Shown in pieces: positions 9,778 through 19,537 of a stretch of 64,000 nt of DNA. A model generated the notes under the pieces. It saw nothing but the letters and a program-made list of their open reading frames with translations. It searched no databases and had not been told where the DNA came from. Position 1 is the stretch's first letter. Every line of letters begins with the position of its first letter. This stretch comes from Desulfuromonadales bacterium (GTDB taxonomy: Bacteria; Desulfobacterota; Desulfuromonadia; Desulfuromonadales; BM103), in the NCBI GenBank assembly GCA_014860225.1, contig JACZKE010000035.1, positions 62,001 to 126,000 on the forward strand. The letters run 5' to 3'. The translations under genes and the position numbers were made by a program.

Positions 9778-10731
9778 TTCAGCCGCTTCAGTCACCTTGT
9801 TGATGAACAGCATCATGTCAGCGGCCAGCGGCGCGCTCAGGGTGCAGAGAGTTTGCCGTACGGGATGGAAAAACTGCAAGCTATGACTGTGCAGGGCCTG
9901 CCGTCTCAGGTCCGTTTGAATGGGGGGACTGTGCAGCCAGTCAAGATAGTCGGCATCATTCATGCTGTAGAGGGCATCGCCGGCAATGGGATGACCCATG
10001 GCCGCCAGATGCACGCGCAGCTGGTGGGTCCGGCCGGTCTCCGGGGTTAACTCAAGCAAGGTTAAATCAGCGGTGAGCTCGCGGACGGTTTTGTAGTGGG
10101 TAACAGCTGTTTTTCCCCCGGTACTGTCGATGCCGAAACGAGGCACACGGGCATCTTTAACCGGGCCAATCGGCATATTGATAATACCGTTTGCCTGACT
10201 TGGGCGACCTGTGACCACCGCCAGATAGTTCTTGACCACCGAACCCCCGGCAAACTGGTTCATCAACTGGCTAAGGACCTCCTTGTCTCGCGCCAGCAGC
10301 ACCAGGCCGGAGGTGTCTGCGTCCAGGCGGTTGACCAGATTGGCCTCCGGGTAAGCAGGCTGGCGGACATGGCGAAGATGGTAAATAAGGTTGGCATTAA
10401 CGAATTTGCCGCGGCTGTGAACCCGCAGCCCAGCAGGCTTGTTGATACCGATCAGCCATGCATCTTCGTAAACAATGCTGTAGTCGAGGTTGACGGCAGG
10501 CGCTTCGAAATCGGGCAAATAACAACAGATGCTGTCGCCCCTGGCAACAGCCGTTGTCATATCGCAACGGACACCATTGCAAGAGATACGACCTTCCTGC
10601 AGTAACTGGCCCCAGGCCGTTTCCGGCAGATACGTAAAGCGGGCCGCCAAATACGCGGCAACACTCATCCCTCTACATGATGCAGGCACTTTCGAAGAAA
10701 CATTCATGACGGTCATTGTACCGCAAACCAA
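9766..10731 (-). CDS. RluA-family 23S rRNA/tRNA pseudouridine synthase
   Basis: GLRVHSRG...VNRLDADTSGLVLLARDK...ELTPETGRTHQLRVHLAAMGHPIAGD; actual start may be 10707 or later. Confidence 0.93.
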   Translation of the reverse strand: MVCGTMTVMNVSSKVPASCRGMSVAAYLAARFTYLPETAWGQLLQEGRISCNGVRCDMTTAVARGDSICCYLPDFEAPAVNLDYSIVYEDAWLIGINKPAGLRVHSRGKFVNANLIYHLRHVRQPAYPEANLVNRLDADTSGLVLLARDKEVLSQLMNQFAGGSVVKNYLAVVTGRPSQANGIINMPIGPVKDARVPRFGIDSTGGKTAVTHYKTVRELTADLTLLELTPETGRTHQLRVHLAAMGHPIAGDALYSMNDADYLDWLHSPPIQTDLRRQALHSHSLQFFHPVRQTLCTLSAPLAADMMLFINKVTEAAESTT

Positions 10732-10911
10732 GGATTCGTACGCATGATTTCGTCAGGGTTCGAGGGGCAGGCCTGGCATCGGAGCATCCCCTCGTGTGTT
10801 ACAAATTCCTTCAATGCCAACTGAAAAAACACCAAAATTCTAAACGTGCTAAGATGAAGAGCATTTTGTATTCAGATCAGCGTTCTTACAATGGCAGAGA
10901 AGGGAAATATT

Positions 10912-11016
10912 ATGGGCAAAGGCATGGACAGTAAGAAGGCCGAGAAAAAATCACCGGCTAAAAGCATGAAAGAAAAAAAGGCCGAGAAAAAGACCAAAAA
11001 GGCAGAGAAGAAATAG
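10912..11016 (+). CDS. 34-aa lysine-rich small protein MGKGMDSKKAEKKSPAKSMKEKKAEKKTKKAEKK
   Basis: Hand-translated; below the ORF-track length cutoff; RBS-like agaagggaaa upstream; followed by intrinsic hairpin. Confidence 0.65.
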   Translation: MGKGMDSKKAEKKSPAKSMKEKKAEKKTKKAEKK

Positions 11017-11063
11017 TCAAGCGGAGCGTTTTTCCGACCGGTTGACGACATGAAACCAGTGTG

Positions 11064-11098
11064 ACGGCTTGAAATCGCATGATTTCAAGCCGTTGTTT
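11064..11098 (+). terminator. hairpin ACGGCTTGAAATC-gcat-GATTTCAAGCCGT then tgttta
   Basis: 13-bp perfect stem downstream of the small lysine-rich ORF; weak T tract. Confidence 0.6.
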
Positions 11099-11170
11099 AT
11101 ATCGATTGCACAGTCGGATCCTGGCGTCCAGAGATTCCCCTGCGCAGCAAAACCGAATAGAAGAGTCCCT

Positions 11171-12016
11171 ATGAAAATCCCCAAAAGGCTGGAATCCCTG
11201 CTCCAGGATGGCCTGATCGACGAGGTTCTTGGCCAGCTGATGAGCGGTAAAGAGTCAGATGTTTACCTGGTTAGCTGTCATGGCGAAACCCGCTGCGCTA
11301 AAGTTTACAAAGAGATCCAACATCGCAGTTTCCACAAGCAGACGCAGTACACGGAAGGGCGCAAGGTGCGCAACAGCCGCCGCTCACGCGCCATGGAGAA
11401 ACACTCCAGGTTCGGACGCAAGGAGCAGGAGGATGTCTGGCAGAATGCCGAAGGTGATGCCCTCCGTTCTCTGGCCGCTGCCGGGGTGCGTGTGCCCAAG
11501 GCCCATGGCTTTTCAGAAGGAGTCCTGCTCATGGAACTGGTGGTTGATGCTGACGGCGCTGTCGCCCCGCGACTCAATGACCTGTGTCTGTCTGAAACGC
11601 TGGCCCGCACGTATCATCGCCTGTTGATCGACCAGGTCGTGCTCATGTTGTGTGCCGGGCTCATTCACGGCGACCTCTCCGAATTCAATGTGCTGCTCGC
11701 CGGCGACGGGCCGGTGATCATTGATCTTCCCCAGGTTATCGACGCGGCCGGCAACAACAATGCCAAGCGGTTCTTCACGCGGGATGTCGACAACCTCGCC
11801 GCCTATTTCGGTCAGTTCGCTCCTGAACTCCTCGCGACCGACTTTGCCGCAGAGATCTGGCATCTTTACGAAAATGGCGACTTGCAGCCGGGAACGCCGT
11901 TGACCGGCCAGTTTGCGCGCATCGAGAAAGCGGCCGACGACGACCTTGTCATGCGCGAGATCGAGGATGCACGCGCGGAGGCCTTGGCCAGATTCGCGCC
12001 ATCGGGGGCGCTGTAG
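11171..12016 (+). CDS. RIO1-like serine/threonine kinase (PA4780-type)
   Basis: MSGKESDVYLVSCHGETRCAKVYK, LIHGDLSEFNVLLAGDGPVIIDLPQ; start trimmed to 11171. Confidence 0.9.
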   Translation: MKIPKRLESLLQDGLIDEVLGQLMSGKESDVYLVSCHGETRCAKVYKEIQHRSFHKQTQYTEGRKVRNSRRSRAMEKHSRFGRKEQEDVWQNAEGDALRSLAAAGVRVPKAHGFSEGVLLMELVVDADGAVAPRLNDLCLSETLARTYHRLLIDQVVLMLCAGLIHGDLSEFNVLLAGDGPVIIDLPQVIDAAGNNNAKRFFTRDVDNLAAYFGQFAPELLATDFAAEIWHLYENGDLQPGTPLTGQFARIEKAADDDLVMREIEDARAEALARFAPSGAL

Positions 12017-12033
12017 GGACACCAGTGTCCATC

Positions 12034-12085
12034 TGCAAACCCCGGGTGGACACAATGCCGTTTTCAATTTGGAAACGTTTCTTTC
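12034..12085 (+). repeat. family-1 head-only relative
   Basis: atctgcaaaccccgggtggacacaatgccgttttcaatttggaaacg resembles 48571-48618. Confidence 0.55.
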
Positions 12086-12109
12086 CCACGATCTCTGCGT
12101 CAATCAGAA

Positions 12110-13654
12110 TCAGCGCGCAACCTCCGCCCCGGCAATCCTGACTTGCAACGTCTTGAACTGCACAGGCGTCAGTTTCCCTGTCAGACCGAGATCAAAAAGC
12201 TGCTGACTTCCGGAAACGACTGTACCCCGCACGTTGCGCTGCAGCTTCTGCACCTGGCCTGATTCATTTTGGAATTGCATGATCAGCACAATCCCGCTGA
12301 TATGTCTCGGAGTCGGATTACTGACCTGTGCGACAATTCTGCCCTGGGCATCCTGCCCCGCTCTTACACTGACATATTTACCGGGATTATCCTGCAGATC
12401 GAGATCCACCAGTGCACCGTATGCCTGCTGACCCAGTTCGCCCTGGTTGCCAGCAACCTTGGCATAATAAGCCTTGGCATCATTCAAGCGCCCGGCCTTT
12501 TGGGCCAGATTGCCGAGCGAGTTGTAGGCATCGGCCGTGGGCAGCAGCGCGACGCTGCGCTCCAGGTCAGATTGTGCCTGCGCGGCAAGGTTCAGCTGCT
12601 CCTTCACCTTGCCGCGCTGAAGATAGTAGTAAAAGAAGTCCGGATTCAGGCTGGTTGCTTTGTCATACTGAGCTACTGCCGCTTTCAGCTGCCGGTTTTT
12701 TTGTTCCACGTCGCCCATCAGAGCGTAAAAGTGCGCCTCTTTTGGTTCCAGCGCGATGGCTTGTTGTGCCAGACGACCTGCTGATGCAAAATCATCTTTT
12801 GCGAGTGCCTTGTGACCTTCGTCATAGGCTTCGTAAGCCGGTATCGTGCGGGTCAGGTGGGCGATCCTGGCGCGATAACGTTCGACTCCCAGTTCGCCGC
12901 CCCTGGGCAATGTTGCCAACAGCGCGATGTTGTTCTGCAGGCGTTCCTGAGACGGTGGATGGCTGGCAAACAGACCCGTAATCCAGTCTTGCCGCTTGTT
13001 TTCAGAGAGCTTGAGAAAGGTGCGTTGCAAATTGACGGCGCCCTGCGGATCGTAACCGGCACGCACCATGTACTGCATACCGTAAAGGTCCGACTCACGC
13101 TCGGCATCGCGTCCGTACTTCTGGGTGATCAGCTGCGCGCCAAGCCCCGCACCCATTTGTGCCAGGTTCGCATATCCCGTTCCCTGAGTGGCAACTGCAG
13201 CGCCCATGACACCCGCTTGCAGCAGCATCCCCTGCGACAGACTATGGGCACTATGCCTGGCGGCTGCATGCACAATTTCGTGGCTGAGCACGGCTGCCAG
13301 TTCGGCTTCGCTCTGCAATTCCGTCAACAAGCCACGGTTGATGGAAATTTTACCGCCGGGCAGCGCCCAGGCGTTAGGCACGGAACTGTTGATGACTTTG
13401 AACTCATAAGGAAGCTGGCGATCACTCACCGCTGCCAGCTTCTGCCCCACCTGGCTGACATATGCGGACAGCTCCTGATCCACCATGTAATCACCACCCT
13501 GAGACTGGCGTGCGGGTGCATACTGCTGTGCGCCAATGGCAATCTCCTGCTGTTCGCTGACCAGGCTTAGCTCGTTCCTGCCGGTAACCGGATTAACCGC
13601 GCATCCGGCGAGCAGAGCAAACATTATCCAGAGCAACAGTTGTCTCTTTATCAT
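12110..13654 (-). CDS. M48-family metalloprotease lipoprotein with TPR repeats (BepA/YfgC-like)
   Basis: Lipobox LLAGCAVNP, VLSHEIVHAAARHSAHS zinc motif, C-terminal TPR-like helices. Confidence 0.9.
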   Translation of the reverse strand: MIKRQLLLWIMFALLAGCAVNPVTGRNELSLVSEQQEIAIGAQQYAPARQSQGGDYMVDQELSAYVSQVGQKLAAVSDRQLPYEFKVINSSVPNAWALPGGKISINRGLLTELQSEAELAAVLSHEIVHAAARHSAHSLSQGMLLQAGVMGAAVATQGTGYANLAQMGAGLGAQLITQKYGRDAERESDLYGMQYMVRAGYDPQGAVNLQRTFLKLSENKRQDWITGLFASHPPSQERLQNNIALLATLPRGGELGVERYRARIAHLTRTIPAYEAYDEGHKALAKDDFASAGRLAQQAIALEPKEAHFYALMGDVEQKNRQLKAAVAQYDKATSLNPDFFYYYLQRGKVKEQLNLAAQAQSDLERSVALLPTADAYNSLGNLAQKAGRLNDAKAYYAKVAGNQGELGQQAYGALVDLDLQDNPGKYVSVRAGQDAQGRIVAQVSNPTPRHISGIVLIMQFQNESGQVQKLQRNVRGTVVSGSQQLFDLGLTGKLTPVQFKTLQVRIAGAEVAR

Positions 13655-13928
13655 TGCGTATCCTTTTCGTTCTGCGTCATATCTCATAGCAAGGCTGCCA
13701 AGGAGTGCGTCTTCAAGCGTTGTCTGATGTCCATGTTTATTGTGTGCTTACCATCGTAATCAACTCATATCACAAAGTAAATATACATAGGACTCGAATC
13801 AAGGCGTAGGAGACACTTCCGGCAGTGTTTCCAAAGCCTTGGAGTGCTGCACCCATGATCATGCAGAAGCTCTATCCGTCAAGAGCAGCGCCAGGGCAGC
13901 CTGGCCGGGCACATGGAGAGGGCCCGTT

Positions 13929-13994
13929 CGGAAACCCCTGATGGTACGAACACAGTTTTCAATCCGGGGAGAAACTATTGCGGATTGAAAAACT
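13929..13994 (+). repeat. family-1 head-like segment forming a hairpin cagttttcaatcc...ggattgaaaaactg
   Basis: cggaaacccctgatggtacgaacacagttttcaatccggggagaaac similar to the 1284 head. Confidence 0.45.
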
Positions 13995-13996
13995 GG

Positions 13997-15133
13997 TTAC
14001 TGAGCGGGATGCGGAATGCGTTGTACAGCCAGCAGGGAAACCAGGCTGAGAAAAGCGCCGGCGACAAAAGGGATACGGTAATCGATCATCCAGAGCGCTC
14101 CGCCGATGGCCGGCATGACCACGGCAGCGATATGATTGATGGTGAAACCGACCGCCATGCTCGGAGCGATATCCTTGGGATCGGCGACCTTCTGGAAATA
14201 GGTGCGGATGGCGATAGAGAAGTTAAACAGAATGTGATCGAGAACGTACATCGTGATAACTACCAGCTTCGAGTCGCTGAAGGCATAAATCAAAAAGATG
14301 GCGATCAGGCCACCATACTCAAGGGACAGTACACGGCGCTCACCGAAACGGACAATGGCCCGGCCGATGACAGGACTCAGCACGAAGTTGATGGCATTAT
14401 TGGCAACAAACAGCAGGGTGATCTCGGTCACGGTACAGCGGAACACCTTGACCAGAAGATACACCGAAAAAGCGATGAAGATCTGGCGCCGGGCACCGGC
14501 CATGAAGGTGAGAAAGTAATACAGGGAATATTTGCGCCGGAAGATCATATTGCGGTGCTGCAGTGCAACGTCTTTGTGGGTGGGATCCTGCAACAGCCCC
14601 CAGAGACCGGCCGCGACAATCAGAATGCCAACCGATAAAAACATGACCCGATAACTGAAGGCCAGGCTCATCAGGAAAAGCATAAGACCGACGACGATAC
14701 TGGTAGCCGCAGCCAGACTGCGCAGACGGCCGAAGATCAAGGGAGAGGTCGCGGTGTTGAAATACTGCAGGGTCAGGGACTGGTTGGTCGTCTCGAAATA
14801 GTGAAAGCCGAAACTCATGATCAGGGTGGTGATCACCAGGCCCGTAAAACTGGGGAATAGACCTGTCAGGCCGGTGCCCAAGCCGAGAAAGACGATGGAG
14901 ATGGCTGAGAGTCGGTGTTCCCTGATCACCAGCATGACGAAAACTGCCAGCAGCGCCAGAAATCCAGGTATCTCACGCACCGAGCCGATGATCCCGATCT
15001 GCAGACCGTCGAGGCCGGCAACCTCCACGGCGAAGTTGTTGAACAGGATCATCCAGCACTGCAGCCCCACGACCGAAGCAGCGGTCTGAACAATCAGAAA
15101 ACGCAGCATGGGCCGCTGCTCGTTTGTCACCAT
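13997..15133 (-). CDS. MFS transporter
   Basis: Multiple hydrophobic segments, GIIGSVREIPGFLALLAVFVMLVI..., MFS-type 12-TM pattern. Confidence 0.8.
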   Translation of the reverse strand: MVTNEQRPMLRFLIVQTAASVVGLQCWMILFNNFAVEVAGLDGLQIGIIGSVREIPGFLALLAVFVMLVIREHRLSAISIVFLGLGTGLTGLFPSFTGLVITTLIMSFGFHYFETTNQSLTLQYFNTATSPLIFGRLRSLAAATSIVVGLMLFLMSLAFSYRVMFLSVGILIVAAGLWGLLQDPTHKDVALQHRNMIFRRKYSLYYFLTFMAGARRQIFIAFSVYLLVKVFRCTVTEITLLFVANNAINFVLSPVIGRAIVRFGERRVLSLEYGGLIAIFLIYAFSDSKLVVITMYVLDHILFNFSIAIRTYFQKVADPKDIAPSMAVGFTINHIAAVVMPAIGGALWMIDYRIPFVAGAFLSLVSLLAVQRIPHPAQ

Positions 15134-15456
15134 TTTCGAGGCCCTTTTGAATTGGCGCGGGAGATTTCCATCGGCAGACAGTCTGTAACAGTTCCCGGCA
15201 AAAGATAAAGGAAAACTTTCTGCCCGGCAGAATTATCGTTCCGGAGACAACACCAATTCCAAGAGGAGTCAAGTTGTCAAAGGATGTCATATACTTAAAA
15301 CAAAAACCGATACGGCGTGTCACGACAGACAGTCACATCTACCTCAGCGGGCTGCCCGGCCATGCTTGTCAGTCGGCCCGGGTCGCCAGATTCAGGAATG
15401 TTTCTTGCTTTATTATATCTTCGGAGGGCCTGCTGCCTTTTAAAAAGAGGTCATCG

Positions 15457-16221
15457 TTGAGAAAACAAAAAGAGACTATTGTTCGTCAGGAAGAAGAGGT
15501 TCCCGCGGAGGACGTCTCCGACTCTCAGCGACGGCTCGAACAGCTTCGGGAAGACGTTGACTTCCTGTTTCATGAAATCCGTACCCCGCTGACGGCAGTG
15601 ATCAACTATGCGGATTTCCTGATGACTCATGATCTTCCTGCCGCCGAAAGGAACCCTTTGCTCGACATTATCCGAAGAGAAGGTTTGCGTATAGACGACC
15701 TGCTGAACGATTTTTCCCGGATCGGCAATAGCGAGGTCGGCAACTGGCTGACGGAGGTTGTTCTTACCGCGATCGTGATAGATGATCTTCTACAGGATGC
15801 CGCAGAACGTTTAGCGAATGCTTCGCCCCGGCACTTGATCCGGGTCGAGATCCCATCGGCGTTACCAATGGTCCAGGGAGACCGGCAAAAAATCGACCTG
15901 GTGCTGCGCAATCTGCTGGCCAACGCGATCAAGTATTCACCCGATGGTGGTACGATCATCATTTCGGCAATGGACGGTCCGGAAGAAATAATTATCAGCG
16001 TGAGCGACCAGGGAATAGGCATCCCCGAAGAGTGCATTCAAAGCATCTTCAACCGGAAGTTCCGGGTCGAGCAGCACCCCCAAAGCCAAAAACGGCGTGG
16101 ATCCGGTCTCGGCTTGACGATGGTGGAGCGCATCATTGCGCATCACGGGGGACAGATCCGGGTTGAAAGCGAACCTGGCAAGGGGAGTGCCTTCTTTTTC
16201 TCACTACCCAAGATCAAATAG
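15457..16221 (+). CDS. cytosolic sensor histidine kinase (HisKA + HATPase_c, no sensor domain)
   Basis: FLFHEIRTPLTAVINYADF H-box, NLLANAIKYSPDGG N-box, VSDQGIGIPEE G1, GSGLGLTMVERII G2; TTG start at 15457 with aaagagg RBS preferred over track start 15274. Confidence 0.85.
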   Translation: MRKQKETIVRQEEEVPAEDVSDSQRRLEQLREDVDFLFHEIRTPLTAVINYADFLMTHDLPAAERNPLLDIIRREGLRIDDLLNDFSRIGNSEVGNWLTEVVLTAIVIDDLLQDAAERLANASPRHLIRVEIPSALPMVQGDRQKIDLVLRNLLANAIKYSPDGGTIIISAMDGPEEIIISVSDQGIGIPEECIQSIFNRKFRVEQHPQSQKRRGSGLGLTMVERIIAHHGGQIRVESEPGKGSAFFFSLPKIK

Positions 16222-16290
16222 TGTAGCCTCACACCCTGCCCATTCAACAATTTTCGTCACCCGCCCTCCGCCATTTAGCGCCCATAAAAA

Positions 16291-16330
16291 ATTCAGGACA
16301 ACAAAAGCACAGTTTTCGATCCAAAAACCC
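16291..16330 (+). repeat. family-1 head fragment
   Basis: ttcaggacaacaaaagcacagttttcgatcca vs ctccggacaacaccggcacagttttcgatctg. Confidence 0.55.
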
Positions 16331-16520
16331 GTACTGAACGTATCCTGTATTAGTAAACCATAGGACATCTGTGACCGGGTGGAAATCTTGATTCCCCCTG
16401 ACTCTACTCATCGAAAACGTCACCCTTATATCTATTTGCCAAGTCAATTGTGCCTGCTAAGCTTGACGAAAGTCTGTCACATGATTTTCAACACCCAAAC
16501 GCAAAGAAGGAGGCATAAAC

Positions 16521-16979
16521 ATGTTGCGAATCACCAAGGTGTTCCTGATCGGATCTGCTTTTATGCTGGTTATGGTGAACCTGGCTGTGGCGCATTGCGA
16601 GATACCCTGCGGAATTTACGGGGACGAAATGCGTATCCAGATGATCCTGGAAAACATCACAACTATCGAGAAATCAATGCAGCAGATCACATCGATCGAA
16701 CAGGAAAAGCCGCTCAATTCGAACCAGCTGGTGAGGTGGGTGGTGAACAAGGAAAAACATGCGGATGATCTGCAAGAGATCGTCAGCCAGTATTTCCTGA
16801 CCCAGCGGATCATGCCAGAGGCCGAAAATTACCAGGCATTGCTGTCAAACCTGCATGAAATGCTGGTTATCAGTATGAAGTGCAAGCAGACCACTGACGT
16901 GACGAATGTCAGTAAACTCAGGGCATTGGTCATCGAATTCGAAAAACTTTATTTCGGCAAGCCTCATGACCACAAGTAG
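16521..16979 (+). CDS. sodN: nickel superoxide dismutase with Sec signal peptide
   Basis: MLRITKVFLIGSAFMLVMVNLAVA|HCEIPCGIYGDEMRI: Ni-hook HCxxPCGxY directly after an AxA signal peptidase site. Confidence 0.88.
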   Translation: MLRITKVFLIGSAFMLVMVNLAVAHCEIPCGIYGDEMRIQMILENITTIEKSMQQITSIEQEKPLNSNQLVRWVVNKEKHADDLQEIVSQYFLTQRIMPEAENYQALLSNLHEMLVISMKCKQTTDVTNVSKLRALVIEFEKLYFGKPHDHK

Positions 16980-17228
16980 AAAGGGTCAGCCTTTGGAACA
17001 GGGTGGACAGGCGTAAAAGCTGTCCCCTTGTTCCTGTCTGCACAACCTCAGATTTCGTGAAATTCCTCCCCGTCAAGATGTCCTGATATGCTAGTATTAC
17101 CCACCCCAAAAAAATTGTTCTACAATTGACTACTTTCACAGCACCTGGTGCCTTGGCTTTGGCACTATTTTCAGGTTATTAGTCCCGAAAACAAACCCCT
17201 CAAAACCACCTGTAAGGACAAACCGGTT

Positions 17229-19523
17229 ATGCCCGTAACAGCGAAAGACACAACCCTGCATATCCTGGTTGAAGAAACCGGCCTGAAAACAGCACAAGTC
17301 AAACAGACCGTTACCCTTCTTGAAGAAGGCGCGACAGTGCCGTTCATAGCCCGTTACCGTAAAGAAGTAACCGGCGAACTCGACGAAGTACAGATTCGCT
17401 TGATACAGGAACGCCTTGAATATCACATGGCTCTGAACGAGCGCCGGGACACGATTCTTAAATCGATCGAGGAGCAGGGGAAACTAACCCCGGAACTACG
17501 GCAAAAGATTGAGGCAGCCCGCCAGAAAACCGAGTTGGAAGACCTCTACCTGCCCTTCAAGCCAAAACGTCGCACCAAGGCATCGATTGCCAAAGAACGC
17601 GGCTTGGAACCTCTTGCTGAGCAATTACTGGCCGCGCGCGGCAGCGGAAATGCTGCCCTGCAGCTGGCGGAAGTGTTTATCAACCCGGAGCTGCAGGTTG
17701 CCACTGCTGCCGAGGCCTTGACCGGAGCCGGCCATATCCTCGCCGAGCAGTTCGCGGATGCCGCCGAGGCACGGGCGATTGTCCGCGACTTGACCTGGCA
17801 GCAGGGGTTGTTCTGTTCCCAACCGGCCCGGGGCAAGGAAGAGTCTGTCAGCAAGTACGAGATGTACTACGATTTCAGCGAACCGCTCCGGCAGATCCCT
17901 TCGCACCGCATGCTGGCGATGCGAAGAGGCGAAAAGGAGGAGGTGCTGCGCTTACGGATCGAAGCACCGGAGGAGGAGATCCTCGGTCGCTTGTCCTTGC
18001 TGTTTGTCCCTGCCGAAAGCCGCTTCGCCGAACTGCTTCGCGAGATCATCGCCGACGCGTATAAACGTCTGCTGACCACTTCCATTGACCTGGATTTGCG
18101 CCTGCAGGCGAAAAGAGCGGCCGATGATGAGGCGATCAGAGTTTTTGCGGAGAACTTGCGCAACCTGCTGCTTGCCGCTCCGGCAGGCAGCCATAGAGTT
18201 CTCGGCGTCGACCCTGGACTGCGCACCGGTTCCAAGCTGGCGGCCGTTGATGCAACCGGCCGTTTTCTCGGGCACGTCACCATTTATCCCCACGCGGGAG
18301 GCGGTGGCAAGCTCGAATCTGCCAAACGAGAACTGCTCAGGCTCATTGAGACGCATGCCATAGAGATGGTTGCTATCGGCAACGGCACTGCCGGCAGGGA
18401 AATGGACCAGTTTGTGCGGCTCTGCCTGAAAGAAGCGGGATTGAAACTGCAGGTAGTCATGGTCAGTGAATCCGGCGCGAGTGTCTATTCGGCATCCGAC
18501 CTCGCCCGCGAAGAATTTCCGGAGCTTGATCTGACCGTTCGCGGGGCCATTTCCATCGCCCGTCGTTTGCAGGATCCCCTGGCCGAGCTGGTCAAGGTCG
18601 ATCCCAAGAGCATCGGCGTCGGTCAGTATCAGCACGATGTCAATCAGACCGCGTTGAAGAAAGCTCTCGATGAGGTGGTTGAATCCTGTGTCAACTTCGT
18701 CGGCGTCGATCTGAATACCGCCAGCTGGGCGCTCTTAAGCTTTGTTTCGGGGATCAGCGAAGCGCTGGCCAAGGCGATCGTTCATCAACGTGACAACGAA
18801 GGCGCCTTTGTCCGGCGGAATCAACTCCTTAAGGTGCCGCGTTTCGGCCAGAAAGCGTACGAGCAGTCAGCCGGTTTTCTGCGGATCAGAATGGCTGAAC
18901 AGCCGCTGGATAATACGGCGGTGCACCCGGAGCGCTACCAGCTTGTCGAACAGATGGCTGCGGATCTCGGTGTAACCGTGACAGCGCTGATCGCCGCACC
19001 GAATTTGCTCGACAAAATAAAACTGGAGCAGTATGTCGGCCCCGGCGTTGGCTTGCCAACACTGCGTGATATCGTCACCGAGTTGAAGAAGCCTGGCCGC
19101 GACCCGCGTGAATCATTTGCTACGACCAGCTTCCGCGAGGATGTCATGGAGGTCAAAGACCTCAAGGAAGGCATGACGCTCAACGGGATTGTTACCAACG
19201 TCGCCGCATTCGGTGCCTTTGTCGATATCGGCGTGCACCAGGACGGCCTGGTGCACGTCAGTCAGCTCGCTGACCGCTTTATCAAAGACCCGAACCAGGT
19301 GGTCAAGGTCGGTCAGCAAGTGCAGGTCAGGGTCCTGTCAGTCGATATGGATCGCAAGCGCATTGGCCTGACCATGCGTCGCGGTGAGCTGGAGAAGCCA
19401 CCGGAGCAGAAGGACCTGCCCGGGAAATCACAGCCCGGGAAAAAGGCTGTCATGACCGTTTCAACGATGGCTGAAGCTTTGGAAAAATCCGGATTACGGG
19501 TCAAAAAAAACAAAAAGAATTAG
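17229..19523 (+). CDS. tex: Tex-family transcription accessory protein / S1 RNA-binding
   Basis: PFIARYRKEVTGELDEVQ, VLGVDPGLRTGSKLAAVD, C-terminal S1 domain GIVTNVAAFGAFVDIGVHQDGLVHVS. Confidence 0.96.
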   Translation: MPVTAKDTTLHILVEETGLKTAQVKQTVTLLEEGATVPFIARYRKEVTGELDEVQIRLIQERLEYHMALNERRDTILKSIEEQGKLTPELRQKIEAARQKTELEDLYLPFKPKRRTKASIAKERGLEPLAEQLLAARGSGNAALQLAEVFINPELQVATAAEALTGAGHILAEQFADAAEARAIVRDLTWQQGLFCSQPARGKEESVSKYEMYYDFSEPLRQIPSHRMLAMRRGEKEEVLRLRIEAPEEEILGRLSLLFVPAESRFAELLREIIADAYKRLLTTSIDLDLRLQAKRAADDEAIRVFAENLRNLLLAAPAGSHRVLGVDPGLRTGSKLAAVDATGRFLGHVTIYPHAGGGGKLESAKRELLRLIETHAIEMVAIGNGTAGREMDQFVRLCLKEAGLKLQVVMVSESGASVYSASDLAREEFPELDLTVRGAISIARRLQDPLAELVKVDPKSIGVGQYQHDVNQTALKKALDEVVESCVNFVGVDLNTASWALLSFVSGISEALAKAIVHQRDNEGAFVRRNQLLKVPRFGQKAYEQSAGFLRIRMAEQPLDNTAVHPERYQLVEQMAADLGVTVTALIAAPNLLDKIKLEQYVGPGVGLPTLRDIVTELKKPGRDPRESFATTSFREDVMEVKDLKEGMTLNGIVTNVAAFGAFVDIGVHQDGLVHVSQLADRFIKDPNQVVKVGQQVQVRVLSVDMDRKRIGLTMRRGELEKPPEQKDLPGKSQPGKKAVMTVSTMAEALEKSGLRVKKNKKN

Positions 19524-19537
19524 GAGGCTGTCCGGGC

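Noticed and set aside
12812-13570. 252-aa ORF antisense to the M48 peptidase
   Set aside because: M48 zinc motif and lipobox on the minus strand are decisive
13913-14638. 241-aa plus-strand ORF overlapping the MFS gene
   Set aside because: Charged, repetitive composition typical of antisense to a membrane protein
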